Positions 43,790 to 56,215 of a DNA stretch of 64,000 nt are shown here, one piece after another. The translations under genes and the position numbers were made by a program. Position 1 is the first letter of the stretch, and the number at the start of each line of letters is the position of its first letter. This DNA is from Thioalkalivibrio paradoxus. Its GTDB lineage: Bacteria > Pseudomonadota > Gammaproteobacteria > Ectothiorhodospirales > Ectothiorhodospiraceae. The notes beneath the pieces are model-generated. The model had not been told where the DNA came from. It saw only the letters and a list, made by a program, of their open reading frames with translations, and did no database searches. Where the stretch lies: the NCBI GenBank assembly GCA_011390565.1, contig JAABSC010000001.1, positions 124,001 through 188,000 on the forward strand, given 5' to 3'.

Positions 43790-45019
43790 CTACGGTGCGA
43801 CGTAGCCTCGTTTTTCGAGGATGCCGTTGATCAGTTCCGGATCGTCGATCAGTCCACGCGCACGCCCGTCCGCGGTGGTGACGATCACCGGCAGGGTCGA
43901 ATGAAGACGCCCGCGCAGTACCTGGCGCAGCACAGCACCTTCCGGACAGGTGATGGCAATCTCATCGCGCAGGCGGGTGGCTCTCGCGCCTTCGGCGGCG
44001 TCAAGAATCTGTTCCAGTGGTTTCAGGGGAGCTTCCCGATCCTCGACGGTGACTCCGCGCAGGCGTCCATCGCGGTCGCGTCCGTAACGGATCTCCGGAT
44101 GATCCCGGTGGTGTGAATAGCGGATCCCGTCGCGTTCACCCGACGGCTCGAACGCGTCGCTTTCGAAGGGCAGGGCGATCGTGCCGGCGGTGATCACTCC
44201 GGTCGGATCGGCGTGTTCCACGAACTTGGCCACGTAATCGGTGCGCGGGTTGACCAGAATCTGTTCCGGGCTCCCGATCTGCACGATTCTGCCTTCTTCC
44301 ATGATCGCGATGTGGTCGCCGATGCGCATGGCCTCGTCCAGATCATGCGTGATGAACAGGACGGTGCGCTGCAGTTCCCGCTGGATCTTCTTCAGTTCCT
44401 GTTGCATGTCGACCTTGATCAACGGATCCAGCGCCGAGAAGGGCTCGTCCATCAACAGCACTTCGGCGTCGGTCGCCAGCGCCCGGGCAAGCCCGACCCG
44501 TTGCTGCATGCCACCCGAGAGCTCGGGAGGATAGGCGTGTGCCCATTGGTCGAGCCCGACCATTTCGAGCACCTCCTGGCCGCGAACCCTGCGCTCATCA
44601 TTCGACCGCCCCTGAATCTCCAGCCCGTACGTGGCGTTGGACAGAACCGTGCGGTGGGGAAACAATGCAAAGTGCTGAAACACCATGCTCATGTGACGCC
44701 TGCGCAGGCTGCGCAGCTGGTCCGCGTTCAGGTCCGTGATGTCCTGCTCGCCTTGCTCCGGGTCCTTGAAGAAGATCTTCCCGGCGGTTGGATCGATGAT
44801 GCGATTGATGCATCGGATCAGGGTCGACTTGCCGCATCCCGACAACCCCATGATGGCGAAGATTTCGCCCGGTTGGATATCGAAGCTTGCGTTGTTTACG
44901 CCGACCGTCTGACCGGTTTCGTCACGGATCTCATCCTTGGTTTTCCCCTGCTCGAGCAACGGGAGTGCCGCTTCCGGGTCTGAGCCGAATATCTTGCTGA
45001 GGTTCTCCGCTCGAATCAC
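43790..45019 (-). CDS. proV: Glycine betaine/proline ABC transporter ATP-binding protein ProV
   Basis: ATPase of the osmoprotectant importer. The 409 residues show the family N-terminal helix (LSKIFGSDPEAALPLLEQGK), Walker A GLSGCGKSTLIRCINR, signature LSGGMQQRVGLARALA, Walker B VLLMDEPFSALDPL and the switch FITHDLDEAMRIG. A C-terminal region of about 110 residues has CBS-like character, as in OpuA and ProV, where it senses ionic strength. The start is a GTG at 45019, 11 bases after GAGG. Confidence 0.93.
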   Translation of the reverse strand: MIRAENLSKIFGSDPEAALPLLEQGKTKDEIRDETGQTVGVNNASFDIQPGEIFAIMGLSGCGKSTLIRCINRIIDPTAGKIFFKDPEQGEQDITDLNADQLRSLRRRHMSMVFQHFALFPHRTVLSNATYGLEIQGRSNDERRVRGQEVLEMVGLDQWAHAYPPELSGGMQQRVGLARALATDAEVLLMDEPFSALDPLIKVDMQQELKKIQRELQRTVLFITHDLDEAMRIGDHIAIMEEGRIVQIGSPEQILVNPRTDYVAKFVEHADPTGVITAGTIALPFESDAFEPSGERDGIRYSHHRDHPEIRYGRDRDGRLRGVTVEDREAPLKPLEQILDAAEGARATRLRDEIAITCPEGAVLRQVLRGRLHSTLPVIVTTADGRARGLIDDPELINGILEKRGYVAP

Positions 45020-45396
45020 GTCGAAAAGATCCTCGGTTGTTCATTGAGTGCGTACCTTGGGCCGCTTCCGCGCCCAGGCTTGCCTTTTACCCTATCACAG
45101 GGAGGCAACCTCTCCCGACAGCGGCTGAGTCTTGCCACCCGCTCGGCAAAGCACCGGGTCGTCGGGTGCGGAAAGGCCGGAGGCGGCATCGGCACCGTTA
45201 TGTGGGGGCGGCTGCCAGCGTCGATGGGCTTCGGTACAGCCGCCGCACCCGGAAGCGTGCGTCGTGCCGTCGTTACGGAAGCACGCTCGCGAAGTCACCT
45301 CGATACCGCCGTTTCCGGCGTGTGCGGGCCTGACTTAACCCGATTGAAACAATTTTCTGCGAGCCTTGGCATTTCCATTGCTCATGTGGTCGCCGC
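45020..45396. other. 377-base gap upstream of proV
   Basis: Divergent gap between proV (minus) and a methyltransferase-like gene (plus). It should hold the promoters for both. ORFs at 45037-45448 lack good ribosome sites and overlap one another in different frames, so none is called. No clear -35/-10 pair or operator was identified. Confidence 0.4.
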
Positions 45397-45927
45397 GTGT
45401 ACGTCATCCTTGCCATCGCCGCTTGCATCACCGCTCCATTTCTGCTGAATCTGCTCAGTTACCGCATCCTGAAGACCCGTATCATCCGGGAACACCGTAA
45501 ATGGGATTTGAATATCTGTTGCGGCGATATCGACGGCGGTGGCCTGAACGCGGATATTGTGGCGCAGGACGTACCCAATTTCGTACTCACGCCGGATATC
45601 TACCGGCTGCCGTTCGAGGACGGCGAATTCGAACGCGTACTCTGTTCACACACCATGGAGCACGTTGACGACCCGGACGCTTTCTGGGCAGAGCTGAATC
45701 GCGTCGGCCAGGAGGTCACCCTGATCCTGCCACCGTTATGGGATCCGGCCGCAGCGCTCAATATCTTCGAGCACAAATGGATTTTCCTGTCGTGGCGCAA
45801 ACGGCATGGTGCGTTGCCGCGACATGTCAGGTTTTCGTGGGCGTACAGGTACCAACAGCGGTTTGGACAGGTGGTTGCGAACAGTATGGTCCAGCGCCTG
45901 CGCGAGCTGGCGACATCGCGCATCTGA
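45397..45927 (+). CDS. Membrane-anchored methyltransferase-like protein
   Basis: A 176-residue protein with an N-terminal helix (YVILAIAACITAPFLLNLLSY) followed by a class I methyltransferase-like domain: LNICCGDIDGGGLNADIVAQ at the SAM site, then LPFEDGEFERVLCSHTMEHVDDPDAFWAELNRVG. The glycine-rich motif I is unusual (CCGDIDGGG, where L-x-G-C-G-D is common). The domain is short and ends in an aromatic EHKWIFLSWRKRHG and QQRFGQ segment. The start codon is probably GTG 45397. The substrate is unknown and reduced activity is possible. Confidence 0.6.
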   Translation: MYVILAIAACITAPFLLNLLSYRILKTRIIREHRKWDLNICCGDIDGGGLNADIVAQDVPNFVLTPDIYRLPFEDGEFERVLCSHTMEHVDDPDAFWAELNRVGQEVTLILPPLWDPAAALNIFEHKWIFLSWRKRHGALPRHVRFSWAYRYQQRFGQVVANSMVQRLRELATSRI

Positions 45928-46049
45928 GCGTCCGCCGCGATGCCATCGATCCGCACGGCTGTTCGCATGGTTCCCGACTCACTTCGGGCGTGTCCTGTAT
46001 CCGGCCGGAGAGCGGCGCTCGCTTCGCTCCCATGAGCGGAACATGCTTG

Positions 46050-46970
46050 TCAGAACCGCATCCGGAACGTCGCACCCACCAGCGGTGCCGGATCGAAGGA
46101 CTCTTTGCGCAAGGTGTTGCCATCGGGATCTTCCACACGCAATTCGCCCCCGACCACAGCGCCCGCGTACAGGACCACCGACGCCTGCTTCGAGACGTCG
46201 GCCGTCCAGCGCAGAAAGACCGGAACGCCGCGCTGCTCGCCCACGCCTCCGGGGACCGGGCCCGTTTCGCTCAAACGAAACTTCAGACTGCGGTAGGCGG
46301 CGCCCAGGCCGAGTCTCCAGCCATTATCCAAACGATAATCGAGTTCGAGTCCGGCCGGCCCGACAGGGCCCGCCGGCAGTGGATTGACCAGGCTCCAGCG
46401 CTCGTTCAGCCGCCAATTGACGATCAGGATCGGAATCACCCTCGTCTCGTCAAACTGGTTGAACACCCCAACACCGAAACCGAGGCGCTGATCGGGCGCG
46501 AAGGCCCTGGTCGCGCCGGCAATGCCACCGTAGACCCTCGACTCGCCCGAGTCGGCGCCGATCTCGCGGGATGTCTCCACCGAGGGCGTGACGCTGTACG
46601 ACCAGCCGCCGGCCCCGCTGAACAGGAGCGGCACGCTGAATCCGAACCGCTCCACCTCGCCCCAGGGTGCGTCTCCGAACGCTGTCCCCCCGGAAAAATC
46701 GTAATCGAGCAGATCGTATTGAAGCGCGAGGCCGGCACGATGGCCCTCGCCGAAACCAACGCTTGTGCCCGCGCGGAACGCGATGCCGCTGGCTTCGAAG
46801 TCACCCCCGTCATCGATATCGGCGTTCCCCTGCCAGACCGGGGTAACCGAGACGGACGATCGCCACGCTTCCGCGGCTCCGCTGGCCATCGGAGCCAGCA
46901 GTAACATGGCGCAGACGGTCGTCGCACAGGTCGGGGAGTGGAACGGGAAGCAGCGAAACCTGGGGGTCAT
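46050..46970 (-). CDS. Predicted outer-membrane beta-barrel protein
   Basis: Function not recognised. The 306 residues start with a signal peptide (CAMLLLAPMASGAAEA) and then alternate hydrophobic and polar residues in repeated strands, with many Gly and aromatic residues (WSYSVTPSVETS, RVYGGIAGATRAFAPDQRLGFG). The last residue is Phe in ATFRMRF, as in barrels recognised by the BAM machinery. GGAG precedes the ATG at 46970. It is divergent from the betaine synthesis operon and could be a porin-like or structural barrel. Confidence 0.65.
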   Translation of the reverse strand: MTPRFRCFPFHSPTCATTVCAMLLLAPMASGAAEAWRSSVSVTPVWQGNADIDDGGDFEASGIAFRAGTSVGFGEGHRAGLALQYDLLDYDFSGGTAFGDAPWGEVERFGFSVPLLFSGAGGWSYSVTPSVETSREIGADSGESRVYGGIAGATRAFAPDQRLGFGVGVFNQFDETRVIPILIVNWRLNERWSLVNPLPAGPVGPAGLELDYRLDNGWRLGLGAAYRSLKFRLSETGPVPGGVGEQRGVPVFLRWTADVSKQASVVLYAGAVVGGELRVEDPDGNTLRKESFDPAPLVGATFRMRF

Positions 46971-47530
46971 GGGATCTCCGATGGTGAAGCAGGGCGATGC
47001 CTTGCTCGTTCATTCCCCTGCCCTGCACTGGGAAGGGGGGTATCCGTCACGTCATCTACCGCAATGGCCCAACTCTAACCCCGGTGGCGCGTTGATCGGT
47101 ACCGTTTTTTCAACGCCAACCCGCACCGGGCCAGCCCCCCGCCTTTCGGGAAACCGCCTTGAAATCGCCGCGGGAAAGGTTCAGGGTAAAGAAGGACGCG
47201 CTTCCTGCGGCAGATGCACCGGGAACTGCGTACTCAGTGCCGGCCCGGGCCAGATGATGTTCCGGGTGCCCGGAACTGGTGCCCCTAGGGGCTTCTCATG
47301 CGCGGCTGCATTGGCCGTGCTTCGATCGGGCCGCCAAGAGCCGTCCCGGGGTCCCCCACAGGGGGACGCGACTCGAACGGGTTCACCCTTTCATTGGGCC
47401 TGCACGGGATTTCCCGGTTGATGGTGTCGTGCCCGTCCGTCTCACCGGGTGCCCTTGTCGGCCGCGCGTTCCGGAACTGCATTCCGATCCGAACAGCGGC
47501 GCACAGTGCCCCAGCCCAACGAGGTGCAGC
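46971..47530. other. 560-base leader region upstream of the betaine synthesis operon
   Basis: Divergent gap rich in structure. A nested palindrome at 47089-47116 has GCGTTGA and TCAACGC arms around CGGTACCG (47097-47104). A perfect 12-base palindrome GCCCCTAGGGGC lies at 47281-47292, and a 7-bp stem GTCCCCC-aca-GGGGGAC at 47351-47367. In-frame extension of the next gene to 47279 is not credible. The palindromes could be operator sites for salt or choline control, but no protein can be named. Confidence 0.4.
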
Positions 47531-47570
47531 ATGTCAGCGACGAGTGAAAGCATGTCAGATACGAGTGAAC
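47529..47570 (+). repeat. 21-bp in-frame tandem duplication over the GSMT start
   Basis: Two 21-base units, gcatgtcagcgacgagtgaa plus a (47529-47549) and gcatgtcagatacgagtgaa plus c (47550-47570), match at 18 of 21 positions. Each contains an ATG, so the coding sequence reads MSATSES MSDTSEQ. The second Met aligns with the usual family start as recalled for Ectothiorhodospira/Halorhodospira GSMT. Confidence 0.8.
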
Positions 47571-48361
47571 AGGATTTTGGCGACCGCCCGACCGAGCGCC
47601 GTGAGACCGACAACTACCGTGCGGAATATGTCACGTCTTTCGTCGAAAAGTGGGACGAGCTGATCGACTGGGAAAGCCGCGCACGGAGCGAAGGTGACTT
47701 CTTCATTCAGGTTCTGAAAGACCGCGGTGCCAAACGGGTCCTGGACGTCGCGGCCGGTACCGGCTTCCATTCGGTGCAGTTGATGGAGGCGGGATTCGAC
47801 GTCGTGACCGCCGACGGCAGTCCCGAGATGCTGGCCAAGGCCTTCGAGAACGGCCGCCGGCACGGCCACATCATGCGCACCACCCAGGCCGACTGGCGCT
47901 GGCTGAACCGGGACATTTACGGTCGCTACGATGCGGTGGTGTGTCTCGGAAACTCCTTCACGCACCTGTTCCGTGAGAACGACCGGCGCAAGGCCCTGGC
48001 CGAGTTCTATTCGGCCCTGAATCACGACGGCGTTCTGTTGCTGGACCAGCGCAATTACGACGCGATCCTGGATCACGGCTACTCCAGCGCCCACACCTAC
48101 TACTACTGCGGCGACAACGTTTCCGTGGCGCCGGAGCATGTCGACGAGGGACTCGCCCGCTTCGAGTATGCATTTCCGGACAAGTCGACCTACCACCTGA
48201 ACATGTTTCCCCTGCGCAAGGCCTACGTGCGGCGGCTCATGCGCGAGGTCGGGTTCCAGACCATCGATACCTATGGCGATTTCAAGGAAACCTACCACGA
48301 GACCGAGCCCGATTTCTTCATCCACGTTGCCTGCAAGAAATACATCGAGGAGGTCCGCTGA
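47531..48361 (+). CDS. Glycine/sarcosine N-methyltransferase (GSMT)
   Basis: SAM-dependent enzyme that methylates glycine to sarcosine and then to dimethylglycine, the first two steps of de novo betaine synthesis in halophiles. The 276 residues show the family pattern EYVTSFVEKWDELIDWESRA, SAM motif VLDVAAGTGFHSVQLMEAGFDVV, TTQADWRWLNRDIYGRYDAV, LLDQRNYDAILDHGYS and the end DFKETYHETEPDFFIHVA. It closely resembles Ectothiorhodospira halochloris GSMT as remembered. A GAGG site precedes ATG 47531; ATG 47552 is the family-like alternative. It abuts the next gene (TGATG). Confidence 0.93.
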   Translation: MSATSESMSDTSEQDFGDRPTERRETDNYRAEYVTSFVEKWDELIDWESRARSEGDFFIQVLKDRGAKRVLDVAAGTGFHSVQLMEAGFDVVTADGSPEMLAKAFENGRRHGHIMRTTQADWRWLNRDIYGRYDAVVCLGNSFTHLFRENDRRKALAEFYSALNHDGVLLLDQRNYDAILDHGYSSAHTYYYCGDNVSVAPEHVDEGLARFEYAFPDKSTYHLNMFPLRKAYVRRLMREVGFQTIDTYGDFKETYHETEPDFFIHVACKKYIEEVR

Positions 48362-49197
48362 TGCAGAACTATTCGAGCCCCGTCGCCACCGCGCGCGACT
48401 ACTACAACAGCCCGGATGCCGATCACTTCTACCACAGCATCTGGGGTGGCGAGGACATCCACATCGGCCTCTACGAGCACGAGCGCGAGCCGATCGTCGA
48501 TGCCAGCCGCCGGACCGTCGCCCACATGGCGGACCTGCTGGGTGAGCCCCAGCCGGAATGGCGGGTGCTGGACATGGGCGCCGGCTATGGCGGCTCGGCG
48601 CGCTACCTGGCGGAGAACCATGGCTGCCGGGTGACGGCGCTGAACCTCAGCGAGGTGGAAAACGAACGCAACCGGGCCATCAATACGTCGCGCGGCCTGG
48701 ACGGATTGATCGAGGTCGTGGATGGCAGCTTCGAGAACGTGCCCGGCGCCAGCGACGCCTTTGATGTCGTGTGGTCCCAGGATGCCTTCCTGCACAGCGG
48801 TGAGCGCGAGCAGGTGCTGCGCGAGGCCGCACGGGTGCTGAAGCCGGGCGGGGTGCTGATCTTCACCGACCCGATGGCGCACGACGATTGCCCCGAGGGG
48901 GTGCTCGATCCGATCCTGGAGCGCATCCACCTCGACAGCCTGGGGTCGCCCGGCTTCTATCACGAGACGGCCGCCGGTCTCGGCCTGGACCCCATCGGGT
49001 TCGAGGACCACACGCACCAGTTGCCGCGCCATTACGCCCGGGTCCGGGAAGAGCTGGAGGCGCGTGAACCGGATCTCGCCGGCTCGATCTCGCCGGACTA
49101 CATCACGCGGATGAAGAAGGGCCTCGGTCACTGGGTGGACGGCGGCGAGGCCGGGCACCTGGCCTGGGGCATCTTCCGCTTCCGCAAGGCCGCCTAG
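48361..49197 (+). CDS. Sarcosine/dimethylglycine N-methyltransferase (SDMT)
   Basis: SAM-dependent enzyme that methylates sarcosine and dimethylglycine, finishing the route to glycine betaine. The 278 residues start ATARDYYNSPDADHFYHSIW and contain GGEDIHIGLY, SAM motif VLDMGAGYGGSARYLAENHG, NLSEVENERNRAIN, QDAFLHSGERE and FTDPMAHDDCPEGVLDPIL, a layout shared with bacterial SDMT and plant-type phosphoethanolamine methyltransferases. Its ATG shares a base with the GSMT stop, so the two are coupled. Three SAM are used per betaine, which fits the metK gene that follows. Confidence 0.93.
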   Translation: MQNYSSPVATARDYYNSPDADHFYHSIWGGEDIHIGLYEHEREPIVDASRRTVAHMADLLGEPQPEWRVLDMGAGYGGSARYLAENHGCRVTALNLSEVENERNRAINTSRGLDGLIEVVDGSFENVPGASDAFDVVWSQDAFLHSGEREQVLREAARVLKPGGVLIFTDPMAHDDCPEGVLDPILERIHLDSLGSPGFYHETAAGLGLDPIGFEDHTHQLPRHYARVREELEAREPDLAGSISPDYITRMKKGLGHWVDGGEAGHLAWGIFRFRKAA

Positions 49198-49422
49198 CCG
49201 GACACCGCCGGCCGCGAGCGTGCCCCAGGGTGAATGCGACCGGCGGAACCGACGCCTTCGAAGCCGTCCGCCGATCGTTCCGGCGCCAGCGCGGCGAGAA
49301 GCGCTGTGAGTAGCAGGACCAGAACCCGGCACTACAGAATCGTCCCGGCGCCGTGAGCCATCCCGCCACGGTCCGCTGAGACAGTAATCCCATCACGAAT
49401 CCAGAAGAGGAGTCCGACCTCC

Positions 49423-50604
49423 ATGAGCAAACGTTACCTGTTTACCTCCGAATCCGTGTCCGAGGGCCATCCGGACAAGATGTGCGACCAGGTGTCCGAC
49501 GCCATCCTCGATGCCTACCTGGCCGAGGACCCGAAGGCGCGTGTCGCCGCCGAGACCTTCACCACCACCGGCCTGGTGCTGGTCGGCGGCGAGGTCAAGT
49601 CCAGTGCGCGGATCGAAATCGAGGACATCGTCCGTGACGTGGTCAAGGACATCGGTTACGACAGCTCGGACAAGGGCTTCGACTACGCGACCTGTTCGGT
49701 CGCGGTCACGCTGGGCAAGCAGTCGGCGGACATCAACCAGGGTGTCGACCGCCAGCGTCCGGAAGAGCAGGGCGCGGGTGACCAGGGACTGATGTTCGGC
49801 TACGCCTGCAACGAGACCGAGGTGCTGATGCCGGCACCGATCCACTTCGCCCACCGCCTGGTGCGGCGCCAGGCGGAGGTGCGCAAGAACGGCACCCTGC
49901 CGTGGCTGCGCCCCGATGCGAAGAGCCAGATCAGCTTCCGCTACGAGAACAACCGGGCCGTGGCCGCCGACGCCGTGGTGCTGTCGACCCAGCACGCGCC
50001 GGAGATCGAGCAGAAGACGCTGGTCGAGGCGGTGATGGAGGAGATCATCAAGCCGGTGCTGGGACAGGAATGGCTGCACAAGGACACCCGCTTCCACATC
50101 AACCCGACCGGGCGTTTCGTCACCGGTGGCCCGATGGGCGACTGTGGCCTGACCGGGCGCAAGATCATCGTCGATACCTACGGCGGCATGGCGCGCCACG
50201 GCGGCGGCGCCTTTTCCGGCAAGGATCCGTCCAAGGTGGACCGATCGGCGGCCTACGCCTGCCGCTACGTGGCCAAGAACATCGTCGCCGCCGGTCTGGC
50301 CGACCGCTGCGAGGTGCAGGTGTCCTATGCCATCGGCGTCGCCGAGCCGACCTCGATCGCGGTCGAGACCTTCGGCACCGGCAAGGTGGACGAGGGCCAG
50401 CTCACCGCCCTGGTACGCAAGCACTTCGATCTGCGCCCGTACGGCATCCTGAAGATGCTCGACCTCGAGCGTCCGATCTACCGTCCCACCGCCGCCTACG
50501 GGCATTTCGGCCGTGAAGACATCGACCTGACCTGGGAGCGCACCGACAAGGCTGCCGCCCTGGCCGATGACGCCGGCCTGAGCCCGCGCAAGGCCTCGGC
50601 CTGA
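49423..50604 (+). CDS. metK: S-adenosylmethionine synthetase MetK
   Basis: Makes SAM from methionine and ATP. The 393 residues carry the standard motifs: [55 protein letters not shown] and [30 protein letters not shown] precedes the ATG. It is downstream of the two N-methyltransferases with a 225-base gap that shows a CAGCGC/GCGCTG stem (around 49290) but no SAH or SAM riboswitch that I recognise. It supplies the methyl donor for betaine synthesis. Confidence 0.98.
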   Translation: MSKRYLFTSESVSEGHPDKMCDQVSDAILDAYLAEDPKARVAAETFTTTGLVLVGGEVKSSARIEIEDIVRDVVKDIGYDSSDKGFDYATCSVAVTLGKQSADINQGVDRQRPEEQGAGDQGLMFGYACNETEVLMPAPIHFAHRLVRRQAEVRKNGTLPWLRPDAKSQISFRYENNRAVAADAVVLSTQHAPEIEQKTLVEAVMEEIIKPVLGQEWLHKDTRFHINPTGRFVTGGPMGDCGLTGRKIIVDTYGGMARHGGGAFSGKDPSKVDRSAAYACRYVAKNIVAAGLADRCEVQVSYAIGVAEPTSIAVETFGTGKVDEGQLTALVRKHFDLRPYGILKMLDLERPIYRPTAAYGHFGREDIDLTWERTDKAAALADDAGLSPRKASA

Positions 50605-50624
50605 GGGCGCCCTGGAGTGCGGCG

Positions 50625-50651
50625 GCCTGCCACCGCTCCGGGGTGGCGGGC
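50625..50651 (+). terminator. Hairpin after metK
   Basis: Stem GCCTGCCACC (50625-50634) with GGTGGCGGGC (50642-50651), ten pairs with one G-T wobble and a 7-base loop. It lies between metK and the convergent bpt gene. No T-run follows, so intrinsic termination would be weak. Confidence 0.4.
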
Positions 50652-50677
50652 GGTTCCGGCTTTGATCTGGGAACGGA

Positions 50678-51388
50678 TCAATTCCGGGGCAGCCGCCTCC
50701 AGGTGCCGCTGATGCGGCCCTCGACCGGCTGGAAGCGGGTTTTGTACCCCATCTTGCCGGAGCCGCGGATCCAGTAGCCGAGATAGAGGTGGGCCAGTTC
50801 CTGACGCCGGGCCTCCTGGATCTGGTGGAGGATGGCAAGGGTTCCCAGGCTACGCTCCGGGACATCGGGGTCGAAAAAGGTGTACATCGCCGACAAGGCA
50901 CGGGGCGTGCGGTCGGTGACCGCGACGGCCAGCAGTCTGGGGCCGCGGCGGAACTCGAGCGGGAGCACGCCACAGTTGCGGTCGCTCAGCATCCCGACAT
51001 AGTCCGCGTGCGTGGTGTCTTCCATGCCGCCGCCCGGGTGACGGGCGTCGAGATAGCGCTGCAGCAGGTGCATGTGCTCATCGAGGTCCGGATCCTTGAC
51101 GATTTGCACCGCCAGATCGGCGTTGCGCCGCAGGCAGCGGCGTTGGCTGCGGTCGGGCCGGAATGCGTCCACCGGGATGCGGACGGGGATGCAGGCGTGG
51201 CAGGAGGCGCACTGGTGCCGGTACACGAACGTGCCGCTGCGCCGGAAGCCCTGGGCCAGAAGCTGACCGTAGTGTGGATCTTCCAGGCTGACCGTCGGAT
51301 CGACGAGCACCGTCTGCATTTCACGTCCTTCCACGTAAGGACAATCCTGCGGCGCGGTGATGTACCAGTGGATGGGGCGGTTCTGCAT
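50678..51388 (-). CDS. bpt: Aspartate/glutamate leucyltransferase Bpt (arginyltransferase family)
   Basis: Adds leucine from Leu-tRNA to N-terminal Asp or Glu of proteins, tagging them for ClpS/ClpAP under the N-end rule. The 236 residues contain the Ate/Bpt signature RHQCASCHACIPVRIPVDAF near residue 65, CGVLPLEFR and a C-terminal LAHLYLGYWIRGSGKMGYK, typical of the Bpt subgroup. The ATG at 51388 matches the family length; the frame opens to 51502. It is divergent from metH, with a hairpin in the shared 179-base gap. Confidence 0.92.
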   Translation of the reverse strand: MQNRPIHWYITAPQDCPYVEGREMQTVLVDPTVSLEDPHYGQLLAQGFRRSGTFVYRHQCASCHACIPVRIPVDAFRPDRSQRRCLRRNADLAVQIVKDPDLDEHMHLLQRYLDARHPGGGMEDTTHADYVGMLSDRNCGVLPLEFRRGPRLLAVAVTDRTPRALSAMYTFFDPDVPERSLGTLAILHQIQEARRQELAHLYLGYWIRGSGKMGYKTRFQPVEGRISGTWRRLPRN

Positions 51389-51420
51389 GGTCCTATCGTG
51401 ACAGTTCCCGGTGTCGCTGG

Positions 51421-51481
51421 AAAAGCGGCCCGTGAGAACCGCGGCCTGATCTCCCGTCGGGGATGGGGTGGGCCGCTTTTT
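51421..51481 (+). terminator. Terminator-like hairpin in the metH leader
   Basis: Perfect 11-bp inverted repeat AAAAGCGGCCC (51421-51431) and GGGCCGCTTTT (51470-51480), the right arm running into a fifth T. The 38-base loop can form a smaller G/C-rich stem. On the plus strand this looks like a Rho-independent terminator 87 bases before metH and 32 bases past the divergent bpt start. It may be a read-through block or an attenuator; no known riboswitch consensus precedes it. Confidence 0.5.
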
Positions 51482-51567
51482 GGGAAGCACCCGTTTGCGC
51501 AAGGCCTCAGCGGCGTATTTCGGGGCTTATGGTATTTTCCGCGATCATCGAAAAGGGTTCGGTTGTC

Positions 51568-55344
<3,777 letters not shown>

Positions 55345-55417
55345 ACGCGGGGGGGCATGGGTACCTTTGTTGCGGCCGCTTCTGGCACACTGGAGTCTGT
55401 CGCAAAAGGGGAGCGTG

Positions 55418-55891
55418 ATGTCGAATCGGACCGGGGCCAGCTACGACGAACATCCCGCGATGTTCCGCAATCACCCGCTGGGCTTTCTGCTGTTGCTTGC
55501 ACTGATCGTGCTTCCGTTCGTGGCCCTGTTTCTGTTCCACGAGCAGATCGCCGGGATGGGCGATTTTCCGCCGGCGATGCTGCTGGGCAGCACGGGCCTG
55601 GGAATCGTGATCTTCCTGTACTGGTACCTGATGACACGAGCCACGCGGCTGCGCATCGACGAGGACCACGTGCACCTCGAGCGCGGACTGCTCAGCAAGA
55701 GCCATATCGATCTGCAGATTCAGCAGATCCGGGCGGTACGCGTGCATCAGGGACTGCTGGACCGGATCCTTCGGGTCGGCCGCATCGAGGTGTTCACGAC
55801 GGGCGACTCCGCGGAGTTCGTCGTCGGCGGGATGCCGGACCCGCATTGGGTGCGCGATCACGTGCGCAATCGGCGTGAGGTTTCGGGGTGA
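55418..55891 (+). CDS. PH-domain (bPH2, YdbS-like) membrane protein
   Basis: The 157 residues have two hydrophobic spans (LGFLLLLALIVLPFVALFLF and AMLLGSTGLGIVIFLYWYL), then a bacterial PH-like domain: TRATRLRIDEDHVHLERGLLSKSHIDLQ, IQQIRAVRVHQGLLDRIL, RVGRIEVFTTGD. DUF304/bPH2 proteins often pair with small membrane partners and some affect envelope or exported-protein functions. AAAGGGGAG lies just before the ATG at 55418. It overlaps the next gene by GTGA. Confidence 0.8.
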   Translation: MSNRTGASYDEHPAMFRNHPLGFLLLLALIVLPFVALFLFHEQIAGMGDFPPAMLLGSTGLGIVIFLYWYLMTRATRLRIDEDHVHLERGLLSKSHIDLQIQQIRAVRVHQGLLDRILRVGRIEVFTTGDSAEFVVGGMPDPHWVRDHVRNRREVSG

Positions 55892-56211
55892 GCCGCGGCG
55901 ACCGGCGCGACAGCCGGATCGCGCTGCGTATCCTGCTCGGCGTTTCGGGTCTGGCGGCTCTGCTGGCCGCGTTGCTGGTGCTGGCGGCCGCGACAACCCT
56001 GCCCGGGCTCTCGGACTGGGTGGCACTCACCTTTGACAGTGGAATCGGCCTGAAGAACGCGGCGATCACCTCCGCAGTGATCAGCGTAACCGTGATGGTG
56101 ATCTTCGCGCTCGCTGCCGGGGAAGGTCTCATCGGCGAAATCCAATTCATGATCCCGGGGTTTTTCCTCTTCTTCGTGTTTTTCTGGCTGATGATCGCCT
56201 GGGTATTCTGA
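55888..56211 (+). CDS. Small membrane protein, function unknown
   Basis: A 107-residue hydrophobic protein with three spans: near 12-35 (ALRILLGVSGLAALLAALLV), near 57-77 (NAAITSAVISVTVMVIFALA) and near 86-107 (FMIPGFFLFFVFFWLMIAWVF). A basic N-terminus suggests a cytoplasmic start. The GTG start shares bases with the PH gene stop, so the two are translated together and may form a complex. The next gene begins four bases after its stop. Confidence 0.65.
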   Translation: MSRGDRRDSRIALRILLGVSGLAALLAALLVLAAATTLPGLSDWVALTFDSGIGLKNAAITSAVISVTVMVIFALAAGEGLIGEIQFMIPGFFLFFVFFWLMIAWVF

Positions 56212-56215
56212 AACG

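Noticed and set aside
45037..45448. Short ORFs upstream of proV
   Set aside because: Overlapping frames without ribosome sites, no motif and no consistent codon pattern.
49198..49422. SAH or SAM riboswitch upstream of metK
   Set aside because: A CAGCGC/GCGCTG stem and other GC hairpins are present, but the conserved cores of these riboswitches are not.
51389..51567. Cobalamin riboswitch in front of metH
   Set aside because: The gap is too short for the full aptamer and the B12-box sequence is not seen; only a terminator-like stem is present.
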